Below are positions 52,337-60,701 of a stretch of DNA of 64,000 nucleotides, piece after piece. The notes under the pieces were generated by a model. That model made no database searches, was not told the origin of the DNA, and was given only the letters and a program-made list of their open reading frames with translations. The DNA lies in assembly GCA_014804445.1 (NCBI GenBank), contig JAAUZU010000029.1, forward strand, positions 1 to 64,000, written 5' to 3'. The position numbers and the translations under genes are program-made. This stretch comes from Lachnospiraceae bacterium. Lineage in GTDB: Bacteria > Bacillota > Clostridia > Lachnospirales > Lachnospiraceae. How positions within the stretch are numbered: the first letter of the stretch is position 1; every line of letters starts with the position of its first letter.

Positions 52337-53026
52337 ATGAAATCAAAGGTAGAATTTTATGGTGCATTTTTTGAGGAGCTGGAGAAGAAAGGGTTTGGAG
52401 TGGCACCACCTTCTTCCCCTGATTATGTGGCGGACATTCTGTTCAAAGGAAAGCCCGTTGCATTTTATACCAAGAATGACATGATTGAGAAGAATCCCTT
52501 TGTGGAGACACAGGAAAAACAGATGGAGCGGCTTTGGGATATTGCAAAAGCAACGGCCAGCCTGTGCGGTATATGCAGTGACCAGCCTTATGATGAACAA
52601 AAAGCCATCAAGATGGCAAATGGTGTGGTAAAGATTAATGAGCATGACGGGACAGTCCTTGCCTGCAAGCATCATCCGTTGTTAGGCTATGTGTTATCCA
52701 CTTACAGACAGGAAATGCCGGATGGAAAACCCGTCCAGAGACAGTTTTTTTATAACAAGGATGAGGCTTTTGAGAGTTTTGCAACCAGAAGCGGGCTGGT
52801 TGACGCAAGAAAGCTGTTCAGTGAAACACAGATGCGGTTTATTCATGCGGGACTTGTAAAACTGCGCACACAGGACGAGGAGTTTTCTGAGGAGGATTTA
52901 AAAGAGATCGGGAAACTTGTGGACAGAGTGGAGGAACTTATGCCGGAGTTGCACAAGGGAGAAAAGATATTTGATTTCAAGCGTATTCTGGATATCTTTT
53001 CCATGGGCAGCGGCATGGAACGTTAG
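52337..53026 (+). CDS. ICE protein of unknown function
   Basis: 229 residues, hydrophilic, with no signal or membrane segment. Features are GVAPPSSPDYVADILFKGKPVAFYTKNDMI near the N-terminus and a C-terminal helical region (EDLKEIGKLVDRVEELMPELHKG). Such proteins are often found with LPD-type (large polyvalent protein) domains in ICEs and may act early in the recipient, but I cannot name a domain with confidence. A GAGGAG precedes the ATG. Part of the relaxase operon. Confidence 0.65.
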   Translation: MKSKVEFYGAFFEELEKKGFGVAPPSSPDYVADILFKGKPVAFYTKNDMIEKNPFVETQEKQMERLWDIAKATASLCGICSDQPYDEQKAIKMANGVVKINEHDGTVLACKHHPLLGYVLSTYRQEMPDGKPVQRQFFYNKDEAFESFATRSGLVDARKLFSETQMRFIHAGLVKLRTQDEEFSEEDLKEIGKLVDRVEELMPELHKGEKIFDFKRILDIFSMGSGMER

Positions 53027-53064
53027 CTGTGATACAGTAAAAGAAAAGGAACAGGGAGGAAAAA

Positions 53065-53877
53065 ATGCGGCCACAGGGCGAATCTATCTGGGGTAATATC
53101 AACTTATGTATTGAGATTGCCTTTAACATTTATTATATCTGTGCAGATAAAGGGGCGGGAGTAGTAATTCCCAAGGATTATGCTTCAGAATTTTTTTCAG
53201 AAAAAACGATGGCGGCCGGAAAGGAATCAGATGGTTACCTATACTATGGGGAAAAGGAAAGCATGGATTTGCCTATGTATGAAATCATGCAAAAGCGGGC
53301 GTCCAGAGCAAGAAAAGTACAGGCTGAGGCAGCCAGACAGATGCAGATTATCAGCGAGGGAGGGCAGTTGCAGGAGACGGATTATCTGGCAGACATTGCG
53401 GCACCGGATCATGGACAAATGATCCAGAACGGCATTTATCTGGTAGAAGGGGAACCGGTGGGGATTGCCGTTCAGGAGCAGGTGGCAGAGTATTTTATGA
53501 CAGTTTATGCCTGCGAGTTTGGCAGGCATGAGGGAGGATACCTTTATTATGATTCAGCTTCCAGTGCTATTCCTCTGTATGAATTGCAGCAGGTATTTCC
53601 GGAAGTGAAAAAAATGATAGTGTCGGAAGAAAGCCTGTATGCTACCCTGTGCCAGCAATATCCGGTATATCGGGAATGGTATAACCAGTTAGTGGAAGAA
53701 GGGGATCAAATTCCACATACAGACACTCCTGTTTGCCTGTTTTTAAAAGAACAGCTTGAGGTGGAAAAGAAGCGGCAGGAACAGGCAGTAGGAGAAGGGC
53801 AGGCGTTCTGCTTGGATTTTGGGGAAAATGAGGAGGATGCCTATGGAGAGCAGGTGGAGTATGGCTTAGAGGCGTGA
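53065..53877 (+). CDS. ICE protein with an internal duplication
   Basis: 270 residues. Two similar units are visible: GVVIPKDYASEFFSEKTMAA...DGYLYYGEKESMDLPMYEIM (about residues 32-76) and PVGIAVQEQVAEYFMTVYACE...GGYLYYDSASSAIPLYELQ (about residues 131-176). Each ends in GYLYY-x6-[LI]P-[ML]YE. Composition is acidic and there is no signal peptide. The family is not recognised; it may belong to the DUF3849-type proteins common in such elements. GGGAGG precedes the ATG. Confidence 0.62.
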   Translation: MRPQGESIWGNINLCIEIAFNIYYICADKGAGVVIPKDYASEFFSEKTMAAGKESDGYLYYGEKESMDLPMYEIMQKRASRARKVQAEAARQMQIISEGGQLQETDYLADIAAPDHGQMIQNGIYLVEGEPVGIAVQEQVAEYFMTVYACEFGRHEGGYLYYDSASSAIPLYELQQVFPEVKKMIVSEESLYATLCQQYPVYREWYNQLVEEGDQIPHTDTPVCLFLKEQLEVEKKRQEQAVGEGQAFCLDFGENEEDAYGEQVEYGLEA

Positions 53878-53906
53878 AAAATCTTGGAAGGGAAAGGAGA
53901 ATACCC

Positions 53907-54590
53907 ATGAAGCTGGTATATATTGCAAGCCCTCTCAGGGGTGATTATGAAAAAAATATCAAAAATGCAGCAGAATACTGTCAAAGAGCCTGTGAGATGG
54001 GTGTGCTTGCCTTTGCGCCGCATCTGTATTTTACCCAGTTTTATAATGACACCATACCGGAGCAGCGGGAAAAAGGGCTGGAGATGGGGCTTGCCATGCT
54101 GGAAAAATGTGATGAACTGTGGGTCATGGGAACACATATCAGCGTAGGGATGCGTGGGGAAATTGCCCATGCCAGGGAACTGGATAAACCCATCTACATA
54201 GTGGAACATCCGAAAGAGGAAGCGTATTATCCGGTCAGTACGGACGGAAAGCAGCTTCTGTCAGGGAATTCCTGCCTTGACGGGAGCACGGGCATGGACT
54301 ACACGGGACAGGTGCTTGTGATGAAATATGACGTGCTAAAGCCAGAATACCGGAACCGTCCAAACCAACTGTGGCAGGCAGAGGGGGGATTTGGCTGCAG
54401 CCCGTCTGCCAGAGGACGCAGGGTATATGCCACGAGCCTGTACGATGGGGAACGCACCAGCTTTTACCGTCAGGACTTTGCGGGAATTGTCAAGCCTGAA
54501 GTGCTGGAAGAAGTACAGTCTCAATATGGTCTTTTCATGCAAGAGCAGGAAATAGGAATTCACAAGGAAACGGAGGGAGTGGAGCCATAA
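53907..54590 (+). CDS. DUF4406-like nucleoside deoxyribosyltransferase-fold protein
   Basis: 227 residues from ATG 53907, after AAAGGAG; the ORF-track start overlaps the end of the previous gene. The N-terminal 110 residues resemble DUF4406/DUF7768: VYIASPLRGDYEKNIKNA, CDELWVMGTHISVGMRGEI and DKPIYIVE, a Rossmann-like fold related to nucleoside 2-deoxyribosyltransferases. The second half (YTGQVLVMKYDVLKPEYRN...GCSPSARGRRVYATSLYDGE) is a separate small domain found in several ICE proteins; its role is unknown. Enzymatic action on nucleotides is possible but not shown. Confidence 0.75.
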   Translation: MKLVYIASPLRGDYEKNIKNAAEYCQRACEMGVLAFAPHLYFTQFYNDTIPEQREKGLEMGLAMLEKCDELWVMGTHISVGMRGEIAHARELDKPIYIVEHPKEEAYYPVSTDGKQLLSGNSCLDGSTGMDYTGQVLVMKYDVLKPEYRNRPNQLWQAEGGFGCSPSARGRRVYATSLYDGERTSFYRQDFAGIVKPEVLEEVQSQYGLFMQEQEIGIHKETEGVEP

Positions 54591-54610
54591 AGCGGAGAGA
54601 AAAACTGATA

Positions 54611-56890
54611 TTGGGTATCATAATGGCAGGGATAGGAACTCTGCTTAATCTGTTTTTTACTGCCGCCCTGCATCAGATGCTGTCGGGGGAGGCGCAGGAT
54701 TTTATTCTGATTTCAATATCTCAATGTATTAGGAGTCTGTTCGGAAACCAGAGGCATAGGCTGTTGTTTCTTTCCTTTGAAGGATTTATAGTCGTCCTCT
54801 GTGTACTGTTTTTTACCCAAAACAGTAGAAGCTATCAATCAAAGCTGATGAGGGTTACGGAGGATATTGAGACACCTGTACCTGTGGGACAGTATCAGCA
54901 TGGTTCCTCACGCTGGATGGGAGAGCAGGAAAAGGACAGGGTGTTTTCTTACTGTATAATAAGTCCTTCACAGCCGGTTATTCGGAAACTTCTGGATAGC
55001 GGTTATGAAGGACTTGATTTTCTTACTGTCAGGGACAATGGGGATACCGGGCGAGAAGGGATGCCAGAGAACAGCAGGGTGCCTGAATTGACCGATCCAA
55101 TAAAAATCGAGGAGGCAGAAGAGGAGACGGACAGAAAGGAGGATAAAAGGGAGACAGGGGAAAAAGAAGGTTTTGAAAATGTGGATTATGAGTTTAGCGA
55201 GGAGAATACTGGTGAAAGGAAAGAACCGGCTAAAACAGCTGGATCGGAAGCGGAAAAGCAGGGGGAGGTAAACTCTGACAGACAATCGGTTTTCGTCAAA
55301 GAGCAGTCAAGGAGGGATCGCTTTAAACTATTAGAGGAGGGCGGTGTAGCCATTGGTATGCACCGATGTGGAAACAAGGAGAAAATTCATTACATAGCTG
55401 ACGATACCCACACCCTGACGATTGGTGCCACTCGTTCCGGTAAAACCAGAACACTGGTGCTGCAGTCCATATGCCTTATGGCACTTGCGGCAGAAAGCCT
55501 TGTCATCAGTGATCCAAAAGCAGAACTGTACCAGTATACGGCTTGTTTTCTGGAAAAATTGGGCTACGGTGTTATCTGCCTTGATTTCAAAAACCCGGAA
55601 AAGAGTAGCAGGTACAATCTGCTGCAGCCCATTATTGATGCGGTAAACAATGGGGAGACGGACAAGGCGGAGATGTATGCGTGGGATATCACCAACATTT
55701 TGGTGGGTGATAACACCAGCAACGAAAAAATCTGGGAAAACGGAGAGAAATCAATTATAGCAGCAGCGATTCTCTGCGTTGTGGTTGATAATGTGAGGCG
55801 GCCGGAGTATCAGAACCTCACCAATGTATATTGGTTCGTGGCAGAGATGTGTAAAGCGGTGGGGAACAAGACGCCTATGCAGGAATATGTCAGAAAGCTG
55901 AAGCCGGGGCATCCGGCGAGAGCGCTGCTCTCCATATCGGATGTGGCACCCAGCAGAACAAAAGGAAGCTTTTACACTTCTGCCCTGACGACCTTGCGGC
56001 TGTTTACATCCAGAGCGGTTCACTCCATTACCCACAAAAGCGATTATGACATTGCGGATATTGGACGTAGGAAGCTGGCACTGTTCTTTATCCTGCCAGA
56101 CGAAAAAACCACCTATTACCCCATAGCAAGTCTGATGGTGTCGCAGCTTTACGAGCTTTTAGTACGCCAGTCGGACGAGCGGGGCGGCAGGCTGGAAAGG
56201 CGTGTGAACTTTGTGTTGGAGGAATTCGGTAATTTTACCAAGATTAATGACCTAACTAATAAGCTGACTGTGGCAGGAGGCAGGGGCATGCGTTTCCATT
56301 TCTTTTTACAGAGCTTTGAGCAGCTTTCGGAAAAATATAGCAAGGAGACGGCATCCATTGTGAAATCCAACTGCCAGAGCTGGATTTACCTTCAGGCAGA
56401 CGATAGGGAAACTCTGACAGAGATATGTGAAAAGCTGGGGAAATACACCTGTTCCGCTTACCAGCTTTCCAGCCAGCATGGGAAGTATGTTAATCCCTCG
56501 TCAAGCAGTTCTGTCAGCCTTGTGGCAAGGGAGCTTCTGACAACAGACGAGATACGGCGTGTGTCAAGACCCTACCAGATCGTGGTGTCACGTTCCCATC
56601 CGGCCATGATGGTATCCCCAGATTTATCAAAGTGGTATTTCAACCGTATGCTGGGGCTGGGGGACAAGGAACATAACCGCAGACTGAGGGAGGAGCGGGA
56701 GCGGAAGCGCCCGGTTCTCACGGACAGCAGCGGGAAAATCCCTCTCTGGAATATTTGGGTCTACTACATCAAAGACCTTCAGATGAAAGAGGAGAGGCAG
56801 AGCCAGCCGGGGATGCCGATGCATGCGGCTTCCCTGTTTTCAGAAAAATTCATGCGGAGAGGAGTGGAAAAAAGCAATGAAGATGATTAA
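54611..56890 (+). CDS. VirD4-like type IV coupling protein
   Basis: 759 residues (TTG 54611; the frame is open further up, through ATA 54587, so the N-terminus is uncertain). Two membrane helices lie at the N-terminus, then an acidic linker of about 130 residues (EEAEEETDRKEDKRE...), longer than usual. The ATPase part has Walker A GATRSGKTRTLVLQS and Walker B RRKLALFFILPDE, and the family motif FVLEEFGNF. It couples the relaxosome to the secretion channel and powers DNA transfer. It follows the DUF4406-like gene with a 20-base gap and overlaps the next gene. Confidence 0.92.
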   Translation: MGIIMAGIGTLLNLFFTAALHQMLSGEAQDFILISISQCIRSLFGNQRHRLLFLSFEGFIVVLCVLFFTQNSRSYQSKLMRVTEDIETPVPVGQYQHGSSRWMGEQEKDRVFSYCIISPSQPVIRKLLDSGYEGLDFLTVRDNGDTGREGMPENSRVPELTDPIKIEEAEEETDRKEDKRETGEKEGFENVDYEFSEENTGERKEPAKTAGSEAEKQGEVNSDRQSVFVKEQSRRDRFKLLEEGGVAIGMHRCGNKEKIHYIADDTHTLTIGATRSGKTRTLVLQSICLMALAAESLVISDPKAELYQYTACFLEKLGYGVICLDFKNPEKSSRYNLLQPIIDAVNNGETDKAEMYAWDITNILVGDNTSNEKIWENGEKSIIAAAILCVVVDNVRRPEYQNLTNVYWFVAEMCKAVGNKTPMQEYVRKLKPGHPARALLSISDVAPSRTKGSFYTSALTTLRLFTSRAVHSITHKSDYDIADIGRRKLALFFILPDEKTTYYPIASLMVSQLYELLVRQSDERGGRLERRVNFVLEEFGNFTKINDLTNKLTVAGGRGMRFHFFLQSFEQLSEKYSKETASIVKSNCQSWIYLQADDRETLTEICEKLGKYTCSAYQLSSQHGKYVNPSSSSSVSLVARELLTTDEIRRVSRPYQIVVSRSHPAMMVSPDLSKWYFNRMLGLGDKEHNRRLREERERKRPVLTDSSGKIPLWNIWVYYIKDLQMKEERQSQPGMPMHAASLFSEKFMRRGVEKSNEDD

Positions 56891-57239
56891 GGAAAAGAGA
56901 GGGCAGTGGAAAAAAAGGGTGAAAGCGGCAGTGCAGACAGTGCTTGCCGCTTTCACTTTCTTTATGCTGCAGGCGAACACCGTTTATGCAACCGGCATAA
57001 AGGACAGCAATCTGGCGAAAGGCACGGAGAATCTGGTAAAAGACGCCACCACATGGCTTATGATACTTGCGCCGGTGGTAGCAGGCCTGCTTATTATTTA
57101 CTTTTGTATTCGCAGAAGTGCAGCTGACGAGATGGATCAGAAGAAGTGGAACAACCGTATTGTGGTGGCAATCGTATCCTGCATTGGTGCAGTAATCGGC
57201 AGCGCCACGCTGAACATCATCATCGGCTACTACAAGTAA
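56877..57239 (+). CDS. VirB2/TrbC-like conjugation pilin or membrane protein
   Basis: 120 residues from ATG 56877 (AGGAG upstream). A basic N-terminus and a hydrophobic segment ending in VYATG look like a cleaved signal peptide; two membrane helices follow (WLMILAPVVAGLLIIYFCI and IVVAIVSCIGAVIGSATLNIII) with a short polar loop between. This is the layout of VirB2/TrbC-type proteins, which form the pilus or the channel base in conjugation. It overlaps the VirD4 gene by 14 bases. Confidence 0.72.
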   Translation: MKMIKEKRGQWKKRVKAAVQTVLAAFTFFMLQANTVYATGIKDSNLAKGTENLVKDATTWLMILAPVVAGLLIIYFCIRRSAADEMDQKKWNNRIVVAIVSCIGAVIGSATLNIIIGYYK

Positions 57240-57295
57240 ACCGATAAGTGCAAACGCATTTATCATAAAAATTCAATTAATGGAGGGAAACATCT

Positions 57296-57547
57296 ATGAG
57301 AAAAATCAACGACACTGTAAACCGTTTGTTTGTATCTGCCCGTGTAAAAGGAGAAAGGGCAATGCGCCGCATTGGAGGTATACTCCGGAGAAACGAGGGC
57401 GAGGGCTTTGTGGATACTGCTCTGAAGATCCTGATTTCCGTGGTGGTGGGTGCTCTGTTGCTGGCAGGGCTTTATGCGCTGTTTAAGGATACAATTCTGC
57501 CTACGTTGACGCAGAAGGTTACGAATTTGTTTAATTATCAAGGGTAA
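57296..57547 (+). CDS. DUF6133 small membrane protein (possible Flp-type pilin)
   Basis: 83 residues, GGAGGG before the ATG. A basic N-terminus of about 36 residues ends in RRNEGEG, followed at once by a single hydrophobic helix (FVDTALKILISVVVGALLLAGLYAL) and a short tail. It is a DUF6133 member. The shape (basic leader, Gly, then a hydrophobic helix) is that of type IV/Flp prepilins, and an A24 prepilin peptidase is encoded at 63064. The processing site is a guess; the conserved Glu at +5 of standard pilins is not present. Confidence 0.7.
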   Translation: MRKINDTVNRLFVSARVKGERAMRRIGGILRRNEGEGFVDTALKILISVVVGALLLAGLYALFKDTILPTLTQKVTNLFNYQG

Positions 57548-57580
57548 GGAGCCTCTTTTTTCATAATTAGGTGTCTTTTC

Positions 57581-57623
57581 TGCCCAAGTGACCTCGAACA
57601 AAAATTTTGGTGTCACTTGGGCA
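57581..57623. other. 12-bp inverted repeat upstream of the cargo genes
   Basis: TGCCCAAGTGAC (57581-57592) and GTCACTTGGGCA (57612-57623) pair perfectly around a 19-base loop. No T-run follows. It lies exactly where the base composition drops, so it may mark the junction of the inserted cargo or be a terminator for the DUF6133 transcript. Confidence 0.5.
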
Positions 57624-57717
57624 AATTGCAAGATGCAAATTGATATAAATATAAGACATAAAAACACATAAAAATAATTGTTCATAAAAAATTTACAAAA
57701 AATTTACAATTTGTTCG

Positions 57718-57746
57718 TACATGTTCGAGTATGCTTTATGTATAAT
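57718..57746 (+). promoter_or_regulatory. Candidate promoter of the cargo genes
   Basis: A perfect -10, TATAAT (57741-57746), with a weak -35, TACATG (57718-57723), at 17 bases. It lies 39 bases before the first cargo gene. Direct repeats aaatttacaa lie upstream at about 57690-57710. Confidence 0.45.
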
Positions 57747-57784
57747 AACGCATATGGATTAAACATTTAGGAGACAATGGTGTT

Positions 57785-58243
57785 GTGGGGAATAGGAAAA
57801 GTACTTCAGATAATTATAACATGATTTCCAATATTATTCAAATCATTCTAAATTACTTTTTAGTTTATGTTTTGAAACTTGCTGTATTTATATTTATAAA
57901 TTTTACAATTTTTATTAAATGGGAAGGAACGGAAGAAATTCCACAATCTGTATTTATAAGTTGTTTAGCTTTTGTTACTACTGTACTTATTGATGTTTTT
58001 GTTTTATCTAAAAGCGTAAAAGTTAAGGGCATGATTAATGCTATACTTTTAGCGTATGTATTTTTGCTGTTGCTTGGTGATGGTTTTATCTTGTTAATTA
58101 TAGCTAGATTATCACCTGTATCGTTGCTCTCCGTTTGCTTATGCGATTTTATAAATATTTTCTGTTGTGTCAGTCCTGTTTTGGAGTTGATATATGGAGT
58201 TATATCGCATATGCAAGTTGAAAGAACGAGAGAGTATGTCTAA
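57785..58243 (+). CDS. Cargo gene 1: membrane protein of unknown function
   Basis: 152 residues from GTG 57785 (AGGAGA upstream). Four hydrophobic segments, for example FLVYVLKLAVFIFINFTIFI and MINAILLAYVFLLLLGDGFIL; the rest is short loops. No family is recognised. The codon use is far more AT-rich than in the conjugation genes on either side, so it was acquired separately. It opens a three-gene unit with its own promoter and terminator. Confidence 0.65.
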   Translation: MGNRKSTSDNYNMISNIIQIILNYFLVYVLKLAVFIFINFTIFIKWEGTEEIPQSVFISCLAFVTTVLIDVFVLSKSVKVKGMINAILLAYVFLLLLGDGFILLIIARLSPVSLLSVCLCDFINIFCCVSPVLELIYGVISHMQVERTREYV

Positions 58244-58265
58244 AATATTTAAGCGTGAGGTGATA

Positions 58266-58481
58266 ATGATGATAAAATTAATAATATTTTTGGGTATTGT
58301 ATTTGCAGGAATTGTATCTCTCTTATTGTATTTTGCTATTAGAGAAATGTTTTGTAAGTATCGGAATCCTGATCCTTTATTTTGTAATGGGGATAAAAGG
58401 TTCAAAGAAATTATAGAAAATAAAGATAAAGATTATAAAACTCGTTCTTTTTTAAAGGATATATACTATGACCAAAAGTGA
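58266..58481 (+). CDS. Cargo gene 2: small membrane-anchored protein
   Basis: 71 residues from ATG 58266 (GAGGTG upstream; ATG 58269 possible). One N-terminal membrane helix (IKLIIFLGIVFAGIVSLLLYF) then a charged tail (NGDKRFKEIIENKDKDYK). It overlaps cargo gene 3 by 14 bases. No family is recognised. The ORF-track start at 58194 lies inside cargo gene 1. Confidence 0.6.
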   Translation: MMIKLIIFLGIVFAGIVSLLLYFAIREMFCKYRNPDPLFCNGDKRFKEIIENKDKDYKTRSFLKDIYYDQK

Positions 58482-59025
58482 TTTTGATTTTTTCGTGAAT
58501 AATGTCATTAAAGAGTTTTATGGCGAGATAAAGAAAATAGATGAAGAAAAGTATAGTGGTAAAGTATTAGACTTTAGAGAAAGCAAGCTATATTGTATTT
58601 TCAATTACTACGAGTCATTTAGGAAAGATATGCGAAGATTGTATATGGCAGAAGAGTCTAAACCGATGGATAGGCATAAAATTGCTGCTAATATGATGAT
58701 TGCTATATTAAAGGCTCGCCCAATTAAAATCAATTTAATGATTCCTAATCTTCCTTTGGAGTTATTGTTAGCTAATGAATATCTAAGTTTTTGTTGTGCG
58801 CTTGATATTGTAGAAATATATAGGAGAGATGCAGGGAACGAGAAATTTTCATTAATTTTACCAGGAACCTATATTGAAGAGGAAGATGATAGAACGTCGT
58901 ATATACAAAACATATGTAAAGCTTTGTATTATATTCATAAACCATCATTGAGTGATACATTGGCGTATGCAAATATTTTGTTCATGATTGAAAAATATAC
59001 AGATACAATATATGCAAATGAATAA
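58468..59025 (+). CDS. Cargo gene 3: soluble protein of unknown function
   Basis: 185 residues, mostly helical and charged, with no signal. Recognisable stretches are DFFVNNVIKEFYGEIKKIDEEKY, MDRHKIAANMMIAILKARPI in the middle and FSLILPGTYIEEEDDRTSYI toward the end. No family is recognised. Its start overlaps the membrane protein gene before it, so the two are likely translated in step and may interact. A good terminator follows. Possible roles are entry exclusion, phage defence or toxin immunity; none is shown by sequence. Confidence 0.65.
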   Translation: MTKSDFDFFVNNVIKEFYGEIKKIDEEKYSGKVLDFRESKLYCIFNYYESFRKDMRRLYMAEESKPMDRHKIAANMMIAILKARPIKINLMIPNLPLELLLANEYLSFCCALDIVEIYRRDAGNEKFSLILPGTYIEEEDDRTSYIQNICKALYYIHKPSLSDTLAYANILFMIEKYTDTIYANE

Positions 59026-59066
59026 AAGTTTTGCAAGAAGAAAGAGAATGAAAAAAGTCAATAAAA

Positions 59067-59095
59067 GCCCGAGGCAATTGTCTCGGACTTTTTTA
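59067..59095 (+). terminator. Terminator of the cargo unit
   Basis: CCGAG-gcaattgt-CTCGG stem extended by AG/CT, followed by TTTTTTT: a good Rho-independent terminator. Confidence 0.8.
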
Positions 59096-59210
59096 TTGCA
59101 GGGCAATCTTTAATAAACCATCTGCTATGCAGGTGGGATAACAGCACTTTACCTTACAGTAAAAAACCTCTGTGATTTTCCAAGAGGGTAGTGGTAACAT
59201 GAATTATTTA

Positions 59211-59240
59211 TTGTATCAACTTGATTTTTGGCATTATATA
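59211..59240 (+). promoter_or_regulatory. Candidate promoter of spoVG and the genes after it
   Basis: TTGTAT (59211-59216), an 18-base spacer, then TATATA (59235-59240), 39 bases before the TTG start. It would restart transcription after the cargo terminator. Confidence 0.4.
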
Positions 59241-59279
59241 AAGGAAAATATTGACAATCTGATGAAGGAGGTGATTTGA

Positions 59280-59558
59280 TTGAAAGTAACAGCAAAAATC
59301 ACAAAGCACTTCACCGAAGCGGGTAAGCTGAGAGCATTTGCCACTATATGTCTGGCAGATGCTTTTTTAATTACCGGGGTACGTGTGGTGGAGTGCGAGA
59401 AGGGGATGACCGTGTTCATGCCCAGCATGAAAGACAAGGAAGATGAGTACAGGGATGTATGTTTTCCTATCAAGCCGGAGCTTCGCAGCCAGATTAACAC
59501 GGCTGTACTGAACGCTTATGACGCTGGTATGAAAGAAAACGAATCAGAAGAGGGGTAG
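59280..59558 (+). CDS. SpoVG family protein encoded by the ICE
   Basis: 92 residues from TTG 59280, preceded by AAGGAGGTGA. It follows the SpoVG pattern: KVTAKITKHFTEAGKLRAFATICLADAFLITGVRVVE, then GMTVFMPSMKDKEDEYRDVCFPI and LRSQINTAVLNAYD. SpoVG is an RNA/DNA-binding regulator in Firmicutes, linked to septation, virulence and envelope genes. ICE-borne copies are common in this element group and may regulate transfer or host genes. Position before the VirB6-like gene suggests control of the transfer operon. Confidence 0.88.
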   Translation: MKVTAKITKHFTEAGKLRAFATICLADAFLITGVRVVECEKGMTVFMPSMKDKEDEYRDVCFPIKPELRSQINTAVLNAYDAGMKENESEEG

Positions 59559-59593
59559 GCCATGCCTGCCTCTGTGGTTGGAGGTGAGGAATA

Positions 59594-60436
59594 TTGGAAG
59601 TGATATTGGTGCTGCTGATCTTGGCACTATTGAACGGGGCAATCGCTTTCATTGACGAGATGCTTCAGGAACTGGTTTCCATGACGCTGTACGCAGACCG
59701 CTACATGCTTTCAGCCGGAGGGAACAGCATGGTGGGTACCTTGTTTGACATCATGTTAGGATTTGGGGTATCTCTGATAATCCTAAAGTTTCTAAAGAAA
59801 GGTTTTGCATGCTATGTCATGTGGACGGAAGGCGATCCGGACACGGAACCATCAGGGCTGGTGCTGCGCTTTGTCGAGGCAGTAGTGGTGGCGGTATGTT
59901 TCCCCACCCTGTACCGATGGCTGGCAGAAGTGACAGAGGAGATTATTGACCAACTCATGGCTGCTATAGGGGTATCTACAAACTATGACTGGCAGGCATG
60001 GGTTAATGGCATTTCCTCGCTGGGACTGGTAACTGCCATATTCGGTCTGGTGTTTATCATCTGTTATTTCATGTTGTATTTCCAGTTTCTGATGAGGGGG
60101 TTGGAGATTACCATTTTGCGGATCGGGCTGCCCATGGCATGTGTAGGGCTTCTGGATAATGACAAGGGAGTATTCAAGGCGTATATGAACAAGTTTTTTC
60201 AGAGCACCTTTGCGGTTGTGATACAGATATGCCTGTGCAAGCTGGGAGTAGGAATGATGCTGAATATAGGGTTCAACATGAACATGTTCTGGGGAGTTGC
60301 CTGTATAGTGCTTGCGATCAAGACGCCAGCGTTTTTGAGGGACTTTTTGGTTCCCACGGGAGGCGGTGGCGGAGCCATCAACAACATCTACCATTCTGTG
60401 CGTTTAGTTGGAATGGCTAAAAGTATGGCGAAATAA
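59594..60436 (+). CDS. VirB6/TrbL-like conjugal transfer membrane protein
   Basis: 280 residues from TTG 59594 (GGAGGTGAGG upstream). It has about six membrane helices, with a hydrophobic start (MEVILVLLILALLNGAIAFID) and later segments such as GLVTAIFGLVFIICYFMLYFQFL. The ending PTGGGGGAINNIYHSVR is typical of the CD0411-like VirB6/TrbL proteins in Tn1549-type elements. It would form part of the inner-membrane channel. It is followed closely by a small membrane protein and PrgI. Confidence 0.85.
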   Translation: MEVILVLLILALLNGAIAFIDEMLQELVSMTLYADRYMLSAGGNSMVGTLFDIMLGFGVSLIILKFLKKGFACYVMWTEGDPDTEPSGLVLRFVEAVVVAVCFPTLYRWLAEVTEEIIDQLMAAIGVSTNYDWQAWVNGISSLGLVTAIFGLVFIICYFMLYFQFLMRGLEITILRIGLPMACVGLLDNDKGVFKAYMNKFFQSTFAVVIQICLCKLGVGMMLNIGFNMNMFWGVACIVLAIKTPAFLRDFLVPTGGGGGAINNIYHSVRLVGMAKSMAK

Positions 60437-60446
60437 AGGGGGCAGC

Positions 60447-60656
60447 ATGAAGATTGACGACATATCCATAGCCATCATCAGTCTGATACGACTGGGGGTG
60501 GCATTTCGTTTTGTCTATTGCATGGTGCGTCTGCAGGGGGCGGAAGAGGAAGCAGCACAGTTTCGTAAGAGGGTGAAAAATACCGTGATGTTTTATATCA
60601 TTGCAGAGAGCATTTGGCAGATCAAGGACATTGTGATGTATTACTATGGGGGATGA
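60447..60656 (+). CDS. Small conjugation membrane protein
   Basis: 69 residues from ATG 60447 after AAGGGGG. Two hydrophobic segments (ISIAIISLIRLGVAFRFVYCMV and VMFYIIAESIWQIKDIVMYY) enclose a charged loop. It lies between the VirB6-like gene and PrgI, the position of small TrbC/VirB2-like or unnamed membrane proteins in related elements. The role is inferred from context only. Confidence 0.65.
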   Translation: MKIDDISIAIISLIRLGVAFRFVYCMVRLQGAEEEAAQFRKRVKNTVMFYIIAESIWQIKDIVMYYYGG

Positions 60657-60701
60657 CCCGGTCTAAAGGGCGGAAAGGAGGAAAATACGGAGGAAAAAGG
60701 C

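Noticed and set aside
58194-58265. Longer start for cargo gene 2 in the ORF track
   Set aside because: It overlaps cargo gene 1 and lacks a ribosome site; ATG 58266 is better placed.
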